Under the pieces are notes generated by a model. That model did not search any database. It was given only the letters and a program-made list of their open reading frames with translations, and was not told the origin of the DNA. From the NCBI GenBank assembly GCA_963575745.1, contig CAUYUJ010015033.1, positions 72,632 through 136,631 on the forward strand: a DNA stretch of 64,000 bases. The letters run 5' to 3'. Numbering within the stretch: position 1 is the stretch's first letter; each line of letters opens with the position of its first letter. A program made the position numbers and the translations under genes. The DNA is from Prorocentrum cordatum (lineage: Eukaryota; Sar; Dinophyceae; Prorocentrales; Prorocentraceae). Positions 43,023-53,060 of this stretch are shown piece by piece.

Positions 43023-44192
43023 CAAAGGGGAGGGTGGGAAGCAATTCGACATCTCAAAATACCCGCATGTATCAAGCATGCGTCGATACAGCGACCTGAT
43101 GGAAGCCTTGCAGACACAGCTGAACGAGCAGATGTGTTGGCCGACTACTTCGAAGACGTTCAATGGCAAGTTCGCTTCCCAGAGAGCTCTCCAGAGCCAC
43201 GCCCCCCCATTCGCAATCAGCTACCTATCAGCACGGGCCCGTTTGCCATGGAAGAACTTGACGAAGCGCTTCGCCGGCTACGTCGTGGTAAAGCTCCTGG
43301 ACCTGATGGGGTACCGCCTGATTTCTGGAAAACGTTGGGGTCGGACCCGGGAGCTTCTGCAATTATGCTTCGTTTGTGCCAAAAGTGTTGGGAATCAAAA
43401 TCCATACCCGCATCTTGGAGGCGTGCGAACGTGGTTCTCTTACTCAAGAAGGGAAAAATCACTTTTCACGAAAACTACAAACCAATTTCACTACTACCAA
43501 TTGGATATAAGCTTCTTGCGTCCATGTTGCACACACGTTTGCTTCGAGGTGGAACTGAATCAAGAATGCGGGACTCAAAATTTGGTTTTCGCCCTGGGCG
43601 TGGGACGGCCGACGCTCTCATGCTGGTCCGGCACATGGTTGAGGCGGCACATGCTAACAATAATGGTGGTCTCATTCTGTTGATGATGGATTGGGCGAAG
43701 GCTTTTGACAGACTGAAACCATCAAGTATGTGCGACGCTCTACAACGTTTTGGGCTACCACCAGACATGGTCGCTATGATAGAAGCAATTTACGCCGAAC
43801 ACTACTTCACGATCTTTGACCAAACCGGAAAATCAAAAGAAAGACAGCAGCAGGCTGGCATCGCGCAGGGATGTCCTCTTTCCCCATACTTGTTTATTGC
43901 AGTACAGACGGTCATGTTGCACGATGCCTTTGAGACGATCAATTTCGAGGCTGACCCCGCCTACGTGGTGACGCGGGACATCTTGTATGCAGACGACACG
44001 CTCTTGGCCTCGCAGAGCAAGACGAATGTCCAGAGCATGTTGAATGCTATTGTGGCGGAGGGGCGTAAACATGGTCTCGAGCTTAACTGGGACAAAACAC
44101 TCCAAATGCATACTGCTACCAATGAGCTGGTTGTCCGGCCTGATGCGGTCCCATCAAAGCCGTCCGGGAAGCGGTATACCTGGGAGGGATGA
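43023..44192 (+). CDS. LINE reverse transcriptase domain
   Basis: This frame opens by a frameshift at about 43015 (GGWEAIRHLKIPACIKHAS) rather than at a start codon. Motifs are in order: KAPGPDGVPPDFW, YKPISLLPIGYKLLASML, FGFRPGRGTADAL, LLMMDWAKAFDRL (motif A), QQAGIAQGCPLSPYLF (motif B), ILYADDTLLA (motif C, catalytic Asp pair, about 43981-44010) and LNWDKTLQMH (motif D). The enzyme copies element RNA into DNA at the nicked target. The frame ends at 44192 because of another frameshift at about 44150; the thumb region continues in the next entry. Confidence 0.92.
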   Translation, partial: QRGGWEAIRHLKIPACIKHASIQRPDGSLADTAERADVLADYFEDVQWQVRFPESSPEPRPPIRNQLPISTGPFAMEELDEALRRLRRGKAPGPDGVPPDFWKTLGSDPGASAIMLRLCQKCWESKSIPASWRRANVVLLLKKGKITFHENYKPISLLPIGYKLLASMLHTRLLRGGTESRMRDSKFGFRPGRGTADALMLVRHMVEAAHANNNGGLILLMMDWAKAFDRLKPSSMCDALQRFGLPPDMVAMIEAIYAEHYFTIFDQTGKSKERQQQAGIAQGCPLSPYLFIAVQTVMLHDAFETINFEADPAYVVTRDILYADDTLLASQSKTNVQSMLNAIVAEGRKHGLELNWDKTLQMHTATNELVVRPDAVPSKPSGKRYTWEG

Positions 44193-44692
44193 TCAATTGC
44201 GATGGTAAAGCAACTCCGGAAATCACCCGCCGTTTGGGGGAAGCGCTTGGCGTCTTCAACAAGTTTGCAAAGATATGGTCACACACCGCGGCTGGGTGGA
44301 AACGAAAATTCAAATTATACGAAAGCGTTGTTCTAAGCAAGCTGCTGTATTCACTCGATTCTCTGTGGCTGTTAAAGGCAGACAAGTGCAGGCTCGACGC
44401 ATTTCACTGCCGTTGCCTGCGGCGCATCTTGGGCATACCGCACTCGTTTCTGTCGCGCGTGAGTAACGCGGACGTCATGGACAAAGTTGGCGCCAGCCCT
44501 CTTTCCCAGATTCTGCTTGGAAGGCAAGAAAAGTTGTATCTCAAAATCGCAGCAAGCGCTTCTTCATCCTTGGTACGCAAATGCTTATGTAATATCGATG
44601 GTACTCCTAAGAACTGGGTGGTGCACCGGAGGCGCGGCCGACCCAGGCAGCAGTGGGCTACCGAAGTGTACAAGACTGCGCAGCACATCTGA
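44150..44692 (+). pseudogene. LINE RT thumb and C-terminal region, third frame
   Basis: Continues the reverse transcriptase after a frameshift: KAVREAVYLGGMINCDGKAT, typical of the RT thumb start, then LYESVVLSKLLYSLDSLWLL, DAFHCRCLRRILGI, and a basic end RRRGRPRQQW before the stop at 44692. Fused in the correct frame it completes the C-terminal half of the polymerase. About 100 bases of 3' untranslated DNA follow before the flanking repeat. Confidence 0.85.
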
Positions 44693-44793
44693 GGCATCCC
44701 GGTTTTGTCCCCCAATTCCTCTACCTCCTCTGTCTCGCTTTTCGCACTTGTTTTCGAAGAGTTGCCAATCATGCTCGGCTTAGCCCTTCCCTC

Positions 44794-45440
44794 CCAGGCC
44801 TGAATATGGCGGACGCATCAGGCGGGAGCCTCGTCTGTGAGTGAATCCCACCAGCCCTTTGGGCGTGAGTGGTTTAGAGAGCCCGCTCTGTTCTCAACCC
44901 CTTCTTCCCCTTCGGGGAGGGGTTTACCCCTCCCCCTACCCCCTCCCCCTGGGCCTGGAGAGGGCGCCCCGCGGGTGGTTGGAGGGGTCTTTTTCGACTC
45001 CTGGGAGGGCTAAAATTCGACACCCCTCACGAGGATTCTGGCCCCGACGGGGGGAGGCAGAAAAATGCTCCCCTCTTCTTTGAAGCCAAAATCATTGATT
45101 TTACTACGGTTTTGGCCCCATTTTGGCCTTCTGAGGGGGCAGCGCTAATTAAAGCTCCCCTCTTCTTTCAAGCCAAAATCATTGATTTTACTAAGGTTTT
45201 GGCCCCATTTTGGCCTTCTGAGGGGGCAGCGCTAATTAAAGCTCCCCTCTTCTTTGATCGATTTCCTCCAAGATGGCCCCAAGAAGCGCCCAGGAGGCAC
45301 CAAGAGGCCCCAAGATGGCCCCAAGAGGCCCCCAGGAGGCCCCCAAGAGGATCCCAAACGGCCCAAAGAGGCCCCCCCGAGGCACCCAAGACGCCGAAAA
45401 GCCCATCAGGACGACCCTCTACTCGCCTGGGCGTCGTTTC
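44794..45440. repeat. Repeat remnant and GGCCCC(A/T) family, copy 1
   Basis: Starts with the end of a 160-bp unit, then CACCAGCCCTTTGGGCGTGAGTGG. A 90-96-base block (TTGGCCCCATTTTGGCC..CAGCGCTAATTAAAGC) is duplicated at 45107 and 45197. Then comes a degenerate 12-21-base repeat of AGGCCCCAAGA from 45275. A second copy of this composite lies at 55090-55530. The minus strand gives a false LLGASWGHLG-type frame. Confidence 0.8.
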
Positions 45441-45655
45441 TGGACGGGCAGGAGGAGGGGCCCGAACGACTCACACCAGGACGAGGGGCCCGAACAACTC
45501 ACACCACGAGAAGCCCGAACGACTCACACCAGGACGAAGAGCCCGAACGACTCACACCACGAAGAGCCCGAACGACTCACACCAGGAAGAAGGGCCCGAA
45601 CGACTCACACCAGGACGAGAAGCCCGAACGACTCAAACCACGAGGAGCGCATTCT
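45441..45655. repeat. 27-30-bp minisatellite
   Basis: About eight units of CGAACGACTCACACCAGGACGA-like sequence with GAAGAGCC or GAGAAGCC links. Confidence 0.92.
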
Positions 45656-45839
45656 CTCCCTCCTCCTCCGCCTCGTCCTTCTCCCGCTCCCACCACAAGG
45701 AGGATGTACAAGGAGGCGGGAGGAAGGAGGAACAGGGGAGATATGCGGGGGCAGGCGGCAACACGCCTGAAAAACACGACTGTCGGCATGCTTCGCTAGA
45801 GTTGCTGTTTAGAGATGGGCTGGTGGGGATACGCGAAGA
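45656..45839. other. Spacer before the 160-bp array
   Basis: CTCC-rich then mixed sequence, including GGTGGGGATACGCGAAG that recurs at about 60043. No gene. Confidence 0.5.
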
Positions 45840-47545
45840 GTGAAGAATTGAGAAGAAGTCTCAGGCGGGAATTCCCTCCTCAAGGGGCCCGCACTTCATG
45901 TTCGAGTCTGAGGTGAGTCATCGGCATCCTGTTACTGTCATCACTTTTGGACTCCTCGGGACTGAATATGAGAAAATATCAACGGGGAGCCTCGTCTGCT
46001 AGTGAATTGCGAGGAAGTCTCAGGCGGGAGCCCCATCCCTGAGGGGCCCGCGCTTCATGTTCGAATCCGAGGCGGGTCATCGGCATCCTGTCACTGTCGT
46101 CACTTTTGGGTTCCTCAAACCTGAAAATGGGGGCTACATCAGGCAGGAGCCTCGTCTGTGAGTGAATTGCGAGGAAATCTCAAGCGGGAGCTCCCTCCCT
46201 AATGGGCCCGCACTTCATGCACGAATCCGAGGCGGAGCATCGGCATCATGTAACTGTCGTCACTTTTGAGCTCCTCAGGCCTGAATATGGAAGACGTATC
46301 AAGCGGGAGGCTCGTCTGTGAGTGGATTGCGAAGAAGCTTCAAGCGGGAGCCTCCTCCCTAACAGGCCCGCACTCCATGTTCGAATCCGAGGCGGGCCAT
46401 CGGAATCCTGTAACTGTCGCCACTTTTGGACTCCTCAGGACTGAATATGGCGGAAATATCACGCGGGAGCCTCGTCTGTGAGTGAATTGCGAGGAAGTCT
46501 CAGACGGGAGCCCCCTCCCTAAAGGCCCGCACTGCATGTTCGAATCCGAGGCGGGCCATCGGAATCCTGTAACTGTCGTCACTTTTGGGCTCTTCTGGAC
46601 TGAATATGGCCGAAATATTAAGCGGGAGCCCCGTCTGTGAGTGAATTGCGAGGAAGTCTCAGGCAGGAGCCCCCTCCCTGAGGGGCCCGCATTGCATGTT
46701 CGAATCCGAGGCGGGCCATCGGAATCCTGTAACTGTCGTCACTTTTGCTCTCCTCAGGCCTGAACATGGAGGAAGCATCAGGCAGGAGCCTCGTCTGTGA
46801 GTGAATTGTGAGGAAGTCTCAAGCGGAAGCTCCCCCTCAAGGGGCCCGCACTGCATGTTCGAATCCGAGGCGGGCCATCGGAATCCTGTAACTGTCGTCG
46901 CTCTTGGGCTCCTCAAACTTGAATATGGAGGAAGTATCAGGCGGGAGCCTCGTTTGTGAGTGAATTGCGAGGAAGTCTCAGGCGGGAGCTCCCTCGTCGT
47001 CATCGTCGTCGAGGATGTCGGATCGGCGTTTTGATTTTGGCGTCTGCGGGTCGTTCGGGGGCCCCGGGGCCGTCGAACATTGACCCAGTACGAAAAATTG
47101 TGCCCGATACACTTCGGTGGAGGTCTGAGGACCGATTTCGAAAACCGAGGTCTGAGGAAGGGGTTTACGTCGAAGTTCGAAGTCCTAAGTTCAAGAGTCG
47201 AGGTCCGAGGCTTCTCGGCCCCCAGGCCCGCCTCGTCGCCACGGCTGGCGGAAAGGGAAGGGGAAAGCGAGGGGGGCGAGGAGGAGGAGGAGGAGGAGGA
47301 AGAGGAAGAGGAAGAGGAGGAGGGCTGTCGCGCAATCTTGTAGCAGTCGTCACTTTTGGGCTCCCGAGGCTTCAATTTGAGGACGCATCAGGCGGAAGCC
47401 TCCTCTTTTGAGTGAACTGCGAGCAAGTTTCAGGCGGGAGCCCCCTCCCTATGGGGCCTGCAAATCACGTTACTAATCCGAGCGGGGCATCCCATCCCTG
47501 TAACTGTCGCCACTTTTGGGTTCCTGAGGTTTGCATTAAGCGAGG
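45840..47545 (+). repeat. 160-bp repeat array, plus orientation, about eight units
   Basis: Anchors near 45899, 46059, 46213, 46379, 46538, 46698 and 46856 at about 160-base spacing; a diverged unit lies at 47400-47530. Units keep GAGGAAGTCTCAGGCGGGAG and mostly GTTCGAATCCGAGG. The array is interrupted at 46990-47340 by unrelated DNA with a TCGAAGTTCGAAGTCC stretch and a GGA tract. Confidence 0.92.
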
Positions 47546-47690
47546 CGAGAGCTCTTGGCCTCGTCCGGTATGCGAGACTCTGGCCGCGTACGACTCTTGT
47601 ATCATCCAGCCAGCGTCGGCGAGAGCCTCTGGCCCCGTCAACCGTGCGAGCCTCTGGCCGCACAGGTGGTTTCATTTTGGAGAGAGCGTG
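47546..47690. repeat. GCGAGCCTCTGGCC repeat
   Basis: Units of GCGAGA(G/C)(C/T)(T/C)TCTGGCC(C/T)CGTC at 25-55-base spacing; the family returns at 49340-49640. Confidence 0.85.
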
Positions 47691-48235
47691 ATCCACCGCC
47701 GCTTTCCTATGGAAAATTCCCCCCCTCTTCCTCCTTCCTCCGGAACCTGGCCCCCCCCCCCTCCGAAAATCCCCCCCCTGCTGAACCCCCCCCCCCAGGC
47801 AAAACCCTCCCCCTCCCCTAACCCCCCCCCCCACTCCGCTCCGGAAAACCGGAGGAGTTCACTACCGGTTCGAACCCCCCCCCCCGCTCCAGGGAGGGGT
47901 CACTAATTACCGGTTCGAAACCCCTCTCCCCCCCCCAGAAAACCAAAGGGGGATCACTACCGGTTCGAACACCTCCCCCCCTCCAGAAAACCAAAGGGGG
48001 GCCACTACCGGTTCGACCCCATACCCCCCTCGAAAACCGGGGGGGGGGGACACGACCGGTTCTAACCCCCCCCCCTCGAAAACCAGGGGGGTCACTACTG
48101 GTTCGAAACGCCCCCCCCTCGAAAACCGGAGGGGGGTCACTACCGGTTCGAACCCCCCCCCTTCGAAAACCGGGGGGGTCACTACCGGTTCGAACCCCTC
48201 CCCCCCCCCACCGCTCACCGCCAGCAAACGACTCC
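47691..48235 (+). repeat. Left arm of inverted satellite pair
   Basis: After a C-rich section (47715-47860), about eight units of 40-63 bases read CACTACCGGTTCGAACCCCC followed by CCTCGAAAACCGGGGGG. The arm ends CCGCCAGCAAACGACTCCCG. It is inverted relative to 49085-49360. Units contain ACCGGTTCGAACC, itself a near palindrome. Confidence 0.88.
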
Positions 48236-49084
48236 CGGGTCCCTACCACCGTCCGCACCACATCCCCCACTGCTGTCCCCAGCACCACTGTCCTCACCAC
48301 CACTGTCCCCGTCCCCACTGTTCCCACCACCGTCCCCAGTGTCCCCACCAGTGCCCCCACCACTGTCGCACTGTCCCCACTGTCCCCACCACTGTTCCCA
48401 CCACGGTTTCACTCTCCCCACTTTCTCCACGGCCCCAACCACTGTCCCACTGTCCCCGCCGCTGTCCCACTGAGTTGTCCCACTGTTCCCACGACTGTCC
48501 TTACTGTCCCCACCAGTCTCCACTGTACCCCTGTCCCATTATCCCACCGCCGTCCTCGCCACCGCTCTCACCACTGTCCGCACCACCACTGTACCCTCCA
48601 TTGTCCCACTGTTTCCACCACATTCCCACTGTCCCCACACCACTGTCCCCACCACCACCGTCCCCACGACTGTCCCACTGTCCAAGCTGTTCCCACCATT
48701 GTCCCCGCTGTCCCCACCAGTGCCGCCACCAGTGTCTCACTGTCCCCACTCTCCCCTCCATTGTCCCACCACGGTCCCACTCTCCCCACTTTCCCCACGG
48801 TCCCCACCACTGTCCCATTGTCCCCACTGCACCCACCACTGTCCCACTGGCCCAGCCGCTGTCCCACTGTGCTGTCCCACCGTCCCCACTGTCCCTATCA
48901 CTGTCCCACTGTCCCCACTGTTCCTACCACTTTCCCCAGTGTACTACTGTCTCACCACTGTCCTCACCACCGCCTTCACCACAATCCCCACCACTCCCGT
49001 CCCCACCACTGTCCCACTGTCCGCACCACTGTCCCGCTGTCCCCTCACCACTGTCCCCGCCACAATTGTCCAACTGTCCCGAGG
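48236..49084. repeat. GTCCCCACCACTGTCCCACT minisatellite
   Basis: About 850 bases of a degenerate 8-12-base repeat built from CACTGTCCC and CCACCA. It forms the centre between the two inverted satellite arms. Confidence 0.93.
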
Positions 49085-49360
49085 AGCGGGAACCGTTTGC
49101 CGGGAGCGAGGGGGGGGGGCGAGGGGTCGAACCGGTAGTGACCCCCCTCCTGTTTTCGAGGGGGGGGGTCGAATCGGTAGTGACCCCCCCCTGTTTTCGA
49201 GGGAGGGGGGGAGGGGGGTTCGAACTGGTAGTGACCCCCCCCCCCCGGTTTTCGAGGGGGAGGGGGACGGGTTGGGAACCCCCAGTGACCCCCCCCGGTT
49301 TTCCGCCAGCAGCGGTAGGACACGCTCGTTCTCATTTTGTCGATGGCGAGACCCTCTGGC
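49085..49360 (-). repeat. Right arm of inverted satellite pair
   Basis: Four units of TTTTCGAGGGGG..TCGAA(C/T)(C/T)GGTAGTGACCCCCC, the reverse complement of the left-arm unit. Homology continues outward: CAGCGGTAGGACACGCTCG here matches the complement of CGTGATCCACCGCCGC near 47686. Confidence 0.85.
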
Positions 49361-49650
49361 CTCGTCAACTGCGTGAGCCTCTAGCAACGCACTTTTTTAG
49401 TTTATAATCGTGTACGACAGGAGCCTCCGGCATCGTCATCGTTAGCTGTGCGGGCCTCGGGCCACACACGTGGTGATTATTCAGTCGACAGCGAGAGCCC
49501 CTGGCCTCGTCAACTGCGTGAGCCTCTGGCAACGCAGGCGTTTGCCAAATTGTTTGTTACGACGAGAGCCTCTGGCATCGTCCGCTGCGCGAGCCTCTGG
49601 CCGCGTAGTTTTTTCCACGCGAGAGCCTCTGGCCTCGTGAAAGGACGTGG
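49361..49650. repeat. GAGAGCCTCTGGC repeat, second block
   Basis: GCGAGAGCC(C/T)CTGGCCTCGTC and GCGTGAGCCTCTGGCAACGC alternate at 35-60-base steps; same family as 47546-47690. Confidence 0.85.
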
Positions 49651-49954
49651 GTCTCCGTTGCTCCCCTGCCTTGCGCGCCGCTGGCCGCATGCGCGGGGGT
49701 GGGGCCCGCGTCCTTGAAACCAATTGCAGTTTCCCCATTTCGGTCTGTGTAGGGGTTCCGAGGTACTGCGATCTTGGTATTTCGGTATTTTGAGCTGCGT
49801 TCCTTTTGTCATGGTTGCTTCGCACTTTCATATGATTGGAGTAGCGCCGGGGACATGCAATATCTGTTAGTTCGTGTTGTTTCAGTGTACTAGTAGCCGG
49901 CCGCTGTGCGGTTGATCGGGAGGTTGTGTATATAAAAGAAGGGGCGTAATTCGC
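49651..49954. other. Unique-looking spacer
   Basis: No repeat and no family signature in any frame. Confidence 0.4.
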
Positions 49955-50440
49955 CACCAACGGTGCCAGGCAACATTTTCCGATGTCCCAAGCGAGAGCG
50001 TCGGCTCGGGATTCTCCCGGCCGGAGTCGCTGGGAACGGTGCCAGGAGGCATTCTCGGCTACTCCCCAGGGCAGATTTTCAGAAGGTGCCCCAGCGATTC
50101 GGTTCAGGATTCTCCCGGCGCAGGCGCCGGAGTCGCCAGACTCGACGGTGGAACTTCGCACTTTGAACTTTTTTCTTTACGTTTCCTGATTCTCTTGAGC
50201 CTCTGGGGCTCTTCTCGTGGCCACGGCTGGCTCCGCGTCGAAATTTCAGCCCAGACGTTCCACTGGAGGATGCCCCCCAGCGAGAGCTTCGGTTCAGGAT
50301 TCTGTCGGCGCAGGCGCCGGACTCGCTGGGCTCGCCGGTGGAACTTTGCACTTCGAAGTTTTGTTGACGCTTCTTGATCTTATTCAGCCTCTGGGGCGCT
50401 CTTCGTGGCCACCTCCGCCTCGAAATTCTAGCCCGGCGAC
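49955..50440. repeat. About 180-bp tandem repeat, two to three units
   Basis: GGATTCTCCCGGCGCAGGCGCCGGAGTCGC (as GGATTCT..GGCGCAGGCGCCGG) recurs near 50108 and 50297, with a shorter version near 50010. Each is followed by GGTGGAACTT(C/T)GCACTT and AGCCTCTGGGGC. Confidence 0.85.
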
Positions 50441-50755
50441 GGCGCCGAGGGAAATCGATTTGCTTGCCCCGACCAGGGGGAAGGGGGGAGCACATGGAGA
50501 AGAAGCAGGGGAAGGATGACGACAGGGAAGGCATTGGGAGAAGGCGACGATGATGAGGAGGTGGAGAAGGAGGAGGAGGAGGAGGATGAATAGAATGAGG
50601 AGAAGAAATGGAAGGAGGAGGAGGAGGAGGAGGAGGAGGAGGAGGAGAGGGCAGAACAGAGGGCGAGAGGAGGGTGTCTGCCAGGGCGAGGAGGAAAGGG
50701 CTAAGGACAAGCTGAACAGATTCTCATGCGGGGTCCTTCCGTCGGAGTAATTCAT
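50425..50755 (-). repeat. Solitary copy of the helicase-unit inverted-repeat arm
   Basis: Matches the right arm at 35380-35655 in the same orientation: ATCGATTTGCTTGCCCCGAC near 50453, a GGA tract at 50560-50650, GGGCAGAACAGAGGGCGAG, then TCTCATGCGGGGTCCTTCCG near 50723. No helicase-like sequence lies beside it. It shows that the arm is a dispersed repeat in its own right. Confidence 0.85.
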
Positions 50756-50935
50756 TGTTTTCGCGATTTCGTTGGTTTCGAAGGCGTTGCGTTCGAGGAG
50801 AAGAAGGGGAGGAGAGGGGAGGAGGAGGAGGAGGAGTAGGACGACGACGACGACGACGAGTGAACGATCAGTGAAGGTGTTGTGGTTTGGGTGGTTTGGG
50901 GGTGCAGGGGGGATGTCCATATCGATACCTCGTTA
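50756..50935. other. Spacer with GGA and GAC runs
   Basis: GGAGGAGGAG and ACGACGACGACG runs near 50818-50858; otherwise no feature. Confidence 0.5.
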
Positions 50936-51740
50936 TATCTGCGATTGCACGGGCATGCAAACATACGTATACATGTGCATGCATACATGCACGAACTATC
51001 ATTATATGGTGATGGATGTGCGTGTGTAGACGTGTGCTCCTACATGTATACATGTTTATGTACGTGCATGCGTATATGAAAATGCAGATACATACGTAGA
51101 TAAGTGGTGTGCGTGTAAAGTTGCGCGTATGTTTGTGATCGTGAATGAGTAGATGTGTATGTACGTGTCTATGTAGTTGTGTACATGTGCATGTATGTGT
51201 ACATGTGCATGTATATATGCATGTGGATGTATGCGTATGTGTAGATGCATGTGTGATTGCATATGACTGCGATTGTGTACGCATGAATGTGTCAATGAAC
51301 ATATGCATGTACATGCGTATGTATGTGTATTACTATGTGTAGATGAGCAGCTATACGTATATGGAACTGTATGCGTACATGTATGTGCATGTGTACGGTC
51401 ATATGCATGTGGAAATGCATGTGCATGATAATGTGTCAATGTACATGCATGTGTCCTTGTATATGCATGTATGTATGTGTATGTCTATGTATGAGTATAT
51501 GTATATGTGCACGTGCGTATGTCTGTATATGCAGATGTAATATGTACATATACGGTTATATATGTACATGTGCATATGTATGGTTTCGTATGAGTATGTG
51601 TATGCACATATGTGAATGTATATGTATAGTACATGTACGAGTACAAGTATCAGCATATGTACATGCATATGTATATGTATGTGAATATGTACAGGCAGAT
51701 GTGCATGTTTCTGAGTTATGTATGTGTATATCTTGTGAGG
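50936..51740. repeat. ATGTGCATGTAT alternating purine-pyrimidine tract
   Basis: About 800 bases of degenerate TATGTGTATGCATGTGCATG. Nearly every step alternates purine and pyrimidine, the pattern favouring Z-DNA. Met/Cys/Val frames are artefacts. Confidence 0.92.
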
Positions 51741-52065
51741 AAACTGACGGCATGAGACGATGGAGCCCTAGATATTTGGCGTACTGTTCCCCCCAGGGCT
51801 GGAATGGATGGACATTACAAGACCTGCTTCGCCATGAGGAACAACAAACTCCTGGCTGTAATCCCCTGGTCCTCTCTCCCGGCACCCCCGCTAGGGAAGC
51901 AAGGAGGACGAGAAGGACCGGAAGGAGGAGAGCCAGGAGGAGCAGCCTGAATAAAACAAGTCCTTCTACCCCTTATCCTTCGCCGGAGGTCTGTGGAGGC
52001 CCAAAGGTCTGCGACAAGTTCCGAAGGTCTCTGGAGGCTCCAGGGGAACCCTCGACCCTCGATCC
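51741..52065. other. Short unique stretch, no gene recognised
   Basis: A plus-strand frame continues through it (WNGWTLQDLLRHEEQQTPG..) but starts inside the microsatellite and ends in Ser repeats. No family signature. Confidence 0.35.
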
Positions 52066-52380
52066 TCATAAATCCTCCTCCTCCTCCTCATCATCATCTT
52101 CATCAGCATCATCGACGTCATCACCATCGACATACTCATTATCAAATTCATGATCAACAACATCATCATCAACAACAAACAACATGATCATCATCACCCT
52201 AGTGGTTTTCACCATCGTCGCCGTCGTCTCCAACGTCCTCCTCCGATTCGTACTAGTATTGATTATAATAAGAGTATGCTTCAGAGTGCTACCACACTCT
52301 ATATTGTTTTTGTTTTATATATATATAATATGATATAATATAATATATAGATATATATATATATATATATATATAAACGA
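52066..52380. repeat. CTC/CAT triplets and TA microsatellite
   Basis: CTCCTCATCATCATC at 52075-52135, CATCATCAACAAC at 52155-52190 and (TA)n at 52313-52374. Confidence 0.9.
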
Positions 52381-52660
52381 GCAGTCAGAATACGAGTGGC
52401 ATCATTAGCCTGACTAGTACTACTATTATTGCTCGCCTTACGCACTCTAGTAGCATCATCAAACATAAAATGAAATCAGGGTCATGCTTTGGAACATTCG
52501 AATGTACTATCCGTTGTAGTAGCATGAATGTTGTTCGGACTAGCGTCACTGTCTTCAGTATAGCATGGATTGTGCGAATATGACTCTGATTCCCCACACA
52601 GTGTTTGCTGCACTTAGGAGTTCTTACCTGGCGCCCCTGAAAAACTGAATGGGTCTATTG
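52381..52660. other. Spacer, no feature seen
   Basis: Mixed, moderately AT-rich DNA with short frames only. Confidence 0.4.
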
Positions 52661-53060
52661 GGTGTTAGCCACGCTGCCACCCATGCCGCCTCCTGGGCGC
52701 CTCGTGGGCGCCCCGCGCTCGGGGGGCATCCCGCCCGTGCCGCCTCGTGGGCGCCTTGTGGGCGCCTCGTGGGCGCCAAGTGCCCTTATCTTACACCACA
52801 TAGCGTCCACCACATGGCTTGCACAGCACAGCTCACACCACATAGCTTACAGCACATAGCCCACACAGCTTAGCTTACATCGCTTAGCTCACACCCCGTA
52901 GATGGATGTCACCTCAACTTCACACAGCATAACGCACACGACATAGCTTACATGACATAGCTTACACCGCATAATTGCCACCTCGATGGCTCACACCACA
53001 TAGCTCACCCGACATTCAGCATATAGCTTGCGCCGCATAGCTGTCACCTCCACGGTGCAA
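52661..53060. repeat. GGGCGCC and ACATAGCTTACA minisatellites
   Basis: CGCCTCGTGGGCGCC repeats at 52680-52785, then 12-25-base units of CACACCACATAGCTTACA to about 53045. Confidence 0.88.

Larger units (their letters stand above)
41179..44793 (+). mobile_element. APE-type non-LTR retrotransposon, frameshifted copy
   Basis: Contains an apurinic-type endonuclease domain followed by a reverse transcriptase with a YADD active site, the layout of LINE elements of the APE class. It interrupts a 160-bp repeat unit: the left flank stops at ..TTTTGGGCTCCTC and the right flank resumes at AGGCCTGAATATGG, exactly the continuation found in intact units. No poly(A) tail and no clear target-site duplication are visible at the right end (..CTTAGCCCTTCCCTCCC). 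Three frame changes (about 42835, 43015 and 44150) make this copy inactive. Confidence 0.9.

Noticed and set aside
45107-45215. CCCATTTTGGCC as further spliced-leader relics
   Set aside because: Only the CCATTTTGGC core matches; the CCGTAG start and the CTCAAG end are missing, and it is part of a duplicated 90-base repeat.
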